DNA of 64,000 nucleotides, taken from the NCBI RefSeq assembly GCF_024713945.1, contig NC_134677.1, forward strand, positions 5,459,001 through 5,523,000. Reading direction: 5' to 3'. Shown one piece after another: positions 63,320-64,000 of this stretch. The notes below the pieces were generated by a model, which searched no databases, had not been told where the DNA came from, and was given only the letters and a program-made list of their open reading frames with translations. This stretch comes from Dermatophagoides farinae. Taxonomy: Eukaryota; Arthropoda; Arachnida; Sarcoptiformes; Pyroglyphidae. Each line of letters starts with the position of its first letter. The first letter of the stretch is position 1. Made by a program: the position numbers and the translations under genes.

Positions 63320-64000
63320 CTAACTACAACCACATCCTTCGACAACCATATTTGGATAGTTTTTGAGCACCACTTTTTCTTTATGATCCAGATATAGTAA
63401 CGTCACAGATGATAGATCAGTAGGTATACAACATGGCTCTGGTACGACAGCAGGATTGACCGAATTGATTAGCGATTGTATGATGGCATGATTCGTTTTA
63501 TTCATCTGTTGTGACATCGGATATGAACATTCACCTTTACAATAGAATGCCTGATAACCAGGAGGTGCAACGATCCAATCCATCCAGCCTACATCTTTAA
63601 AATCGAAATACATCTTATATCGGCGACAATATTGACGTCTTCTGGAGCTATTTTTATGATTTTTCTTCTTTGATCGTTGTTGGCCATAATTATTTGATTG
63701 ACCATTTCCCATTTCTCCACTTCCTCCTCTTTTTCGTTCACGTTTAGATCGATTCAATAGCTTTTCCTGACTCAAAAGATAATGTTGGTGCGTTTGTGCA
63801 TCATTTGAAAATGTTATAATCAAAGGCTGTAGCTCATGCCATTCATGATTTTCATCGATTTCTGGCTGTTGTTGATGTTTTTGCTGTTCACTTGTTGCCG
63901 ATTGCACTTGGCCAGAATTAAATACGAACAAATGGGAATTTAATGATTCACGTCGGTTATCAAGATCTTTAATGGTGATCAATAGGCCATAATTTTCCGT
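63320..64000 (-). CDS. dpp: Decapentaplegic (BMP2/4-type TGF-beta ligand), 3' part
   Basis: The last exon is open to the right edge, so the gene's 5' part lies outside. The 226 visible residues start at the end of the prodomain ([20 protein letters not shown], as in fly Dpp NYGLLVEV). Next comes an optimal furin site RSKR followed by further basic residues. A basic, Asn/Gln-rich linker ([15 protein letters not shown]) is probably a heparan-sulfate-binding stretch. The mature cystine-knot domain ([15 protein letters not shown] to VEGCGCS) has all seven cysteines and ends at 63320. [14 protein letters not shown] and [16 protein letters not shown] favour BMP2/4 (dpp) over BMP5-8 (gbb). The secreted ligand patterns axes and appendages through Tkv/Punt-type receptors and Mad. 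It converges with SLY1 across 7.4 kb. Confidence 0.93.
   Translation of the reverse strand, partial: TENYGLLITIKDLDNRRESLNSHLFVFNSGQVQSATSEQQKHQQQPEIDENHEWHELQPLIITFSNDAQTHQHYLLSQEKLLNRSKRERKRGGSGEMGNGQSNNYGQQRSKKKNHKNSSRRRQYCRRYKMYFDFKDVGWMDWIVAPPGYQAFYCKGECSYPMSQQMNKTNHAIIQSLINSVNPAVVPEPCCIPTDLSSVTLLYLDHKEKVVLKNYPNMVVEGCGCS

Noticed and set aside
1-64000. tRNA, rRNA, CRISPR or intact transposable element
   Set aside because: I looked for B-box-like, terminal-inverted-repeat and transposase-like signals and saw none by eye; a tRNAscan or RepeatMasker run would be decisive.

Overview
This 64 kb window is nuclear DNA of an arthropod, most likely an acariform (astigmatid) mite. The sequence is strongly AT-rich, most introns are only 45-80 bp with GT-AG ends, and low-complexity Asn/Ser/His/Gln tracts are common. 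Every recognisable gene is a metazoan or arthropod family, and cuticle genes are present. The species call is inference. I see no rRNA, tRNA, CRISPR array or intact transposon.

Layout, left to right. At 0-6 kb lie the 3' exons of the chitin-binding cuticle gene Gasp (+), a small secreted protein (+), a convergent two-exon gene resembling the GTP cyclohydrolase I feedback regulator (-), and a secreted acidic protein (+). At 8-18 kb lie a single-coding-exon NDRG gene (+), a convergent IFT172 gene (-) whose last exon needs two single-base frame corrections, and the divergent MOF/KAT8 acetyltransferase (+). At 18.6-25 kb lie a small protein with an N-terminal MGxxC acylation-type motif (+) and the JNK kinase kinase hep/MKK7 (+). 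One hep intron contains a complete unrecognised two-exon gene on the opposite strand. From 25 to 31.7 kb there is mostly non-coding AT-rich DNA with microsatellites. At 31.7-33 kb lie orphan minus-strand exons and the ciliary transition-zone gene B9D1 (+). At 36.6-50.8 kb lies bark beetle/anakonda (+), with a single 9.7 kb exon. At 51.3-55.9 kb lies the Sec1/Munc18 gene SLY1 (Slh/SCFD1, +). A 7.4 kb gene-poor interval follows, and then the 3' part of a BMP2/4-type ligand gene, dpp (-), which runs off the right edge.

Functionally the genes group as cuticle and secreted proteins (Gasp and two unknowns), cilium building (IFT172, B9D1), JNK and BMP signalling (hep, dpp), septate and tricellular junctions (bark), ER-Golgi fusion (SLY1) and chromatin (MOF). 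The most interesting large-scale observation is that SLY1 and dpp are neighbours across a gene-poor interval. From general knowledge, the same two genes are neighbours in Drosophila around the dpp enhancers, so this may be an old regulatory block. Other points worth following are the double frame disruption in IFT172, the nested gene in hep, the acylation-motif protein, the GFRP-like gene, two stop-free introns that hide inside long open frames, and a small membrane-protein frame broken by one stop.
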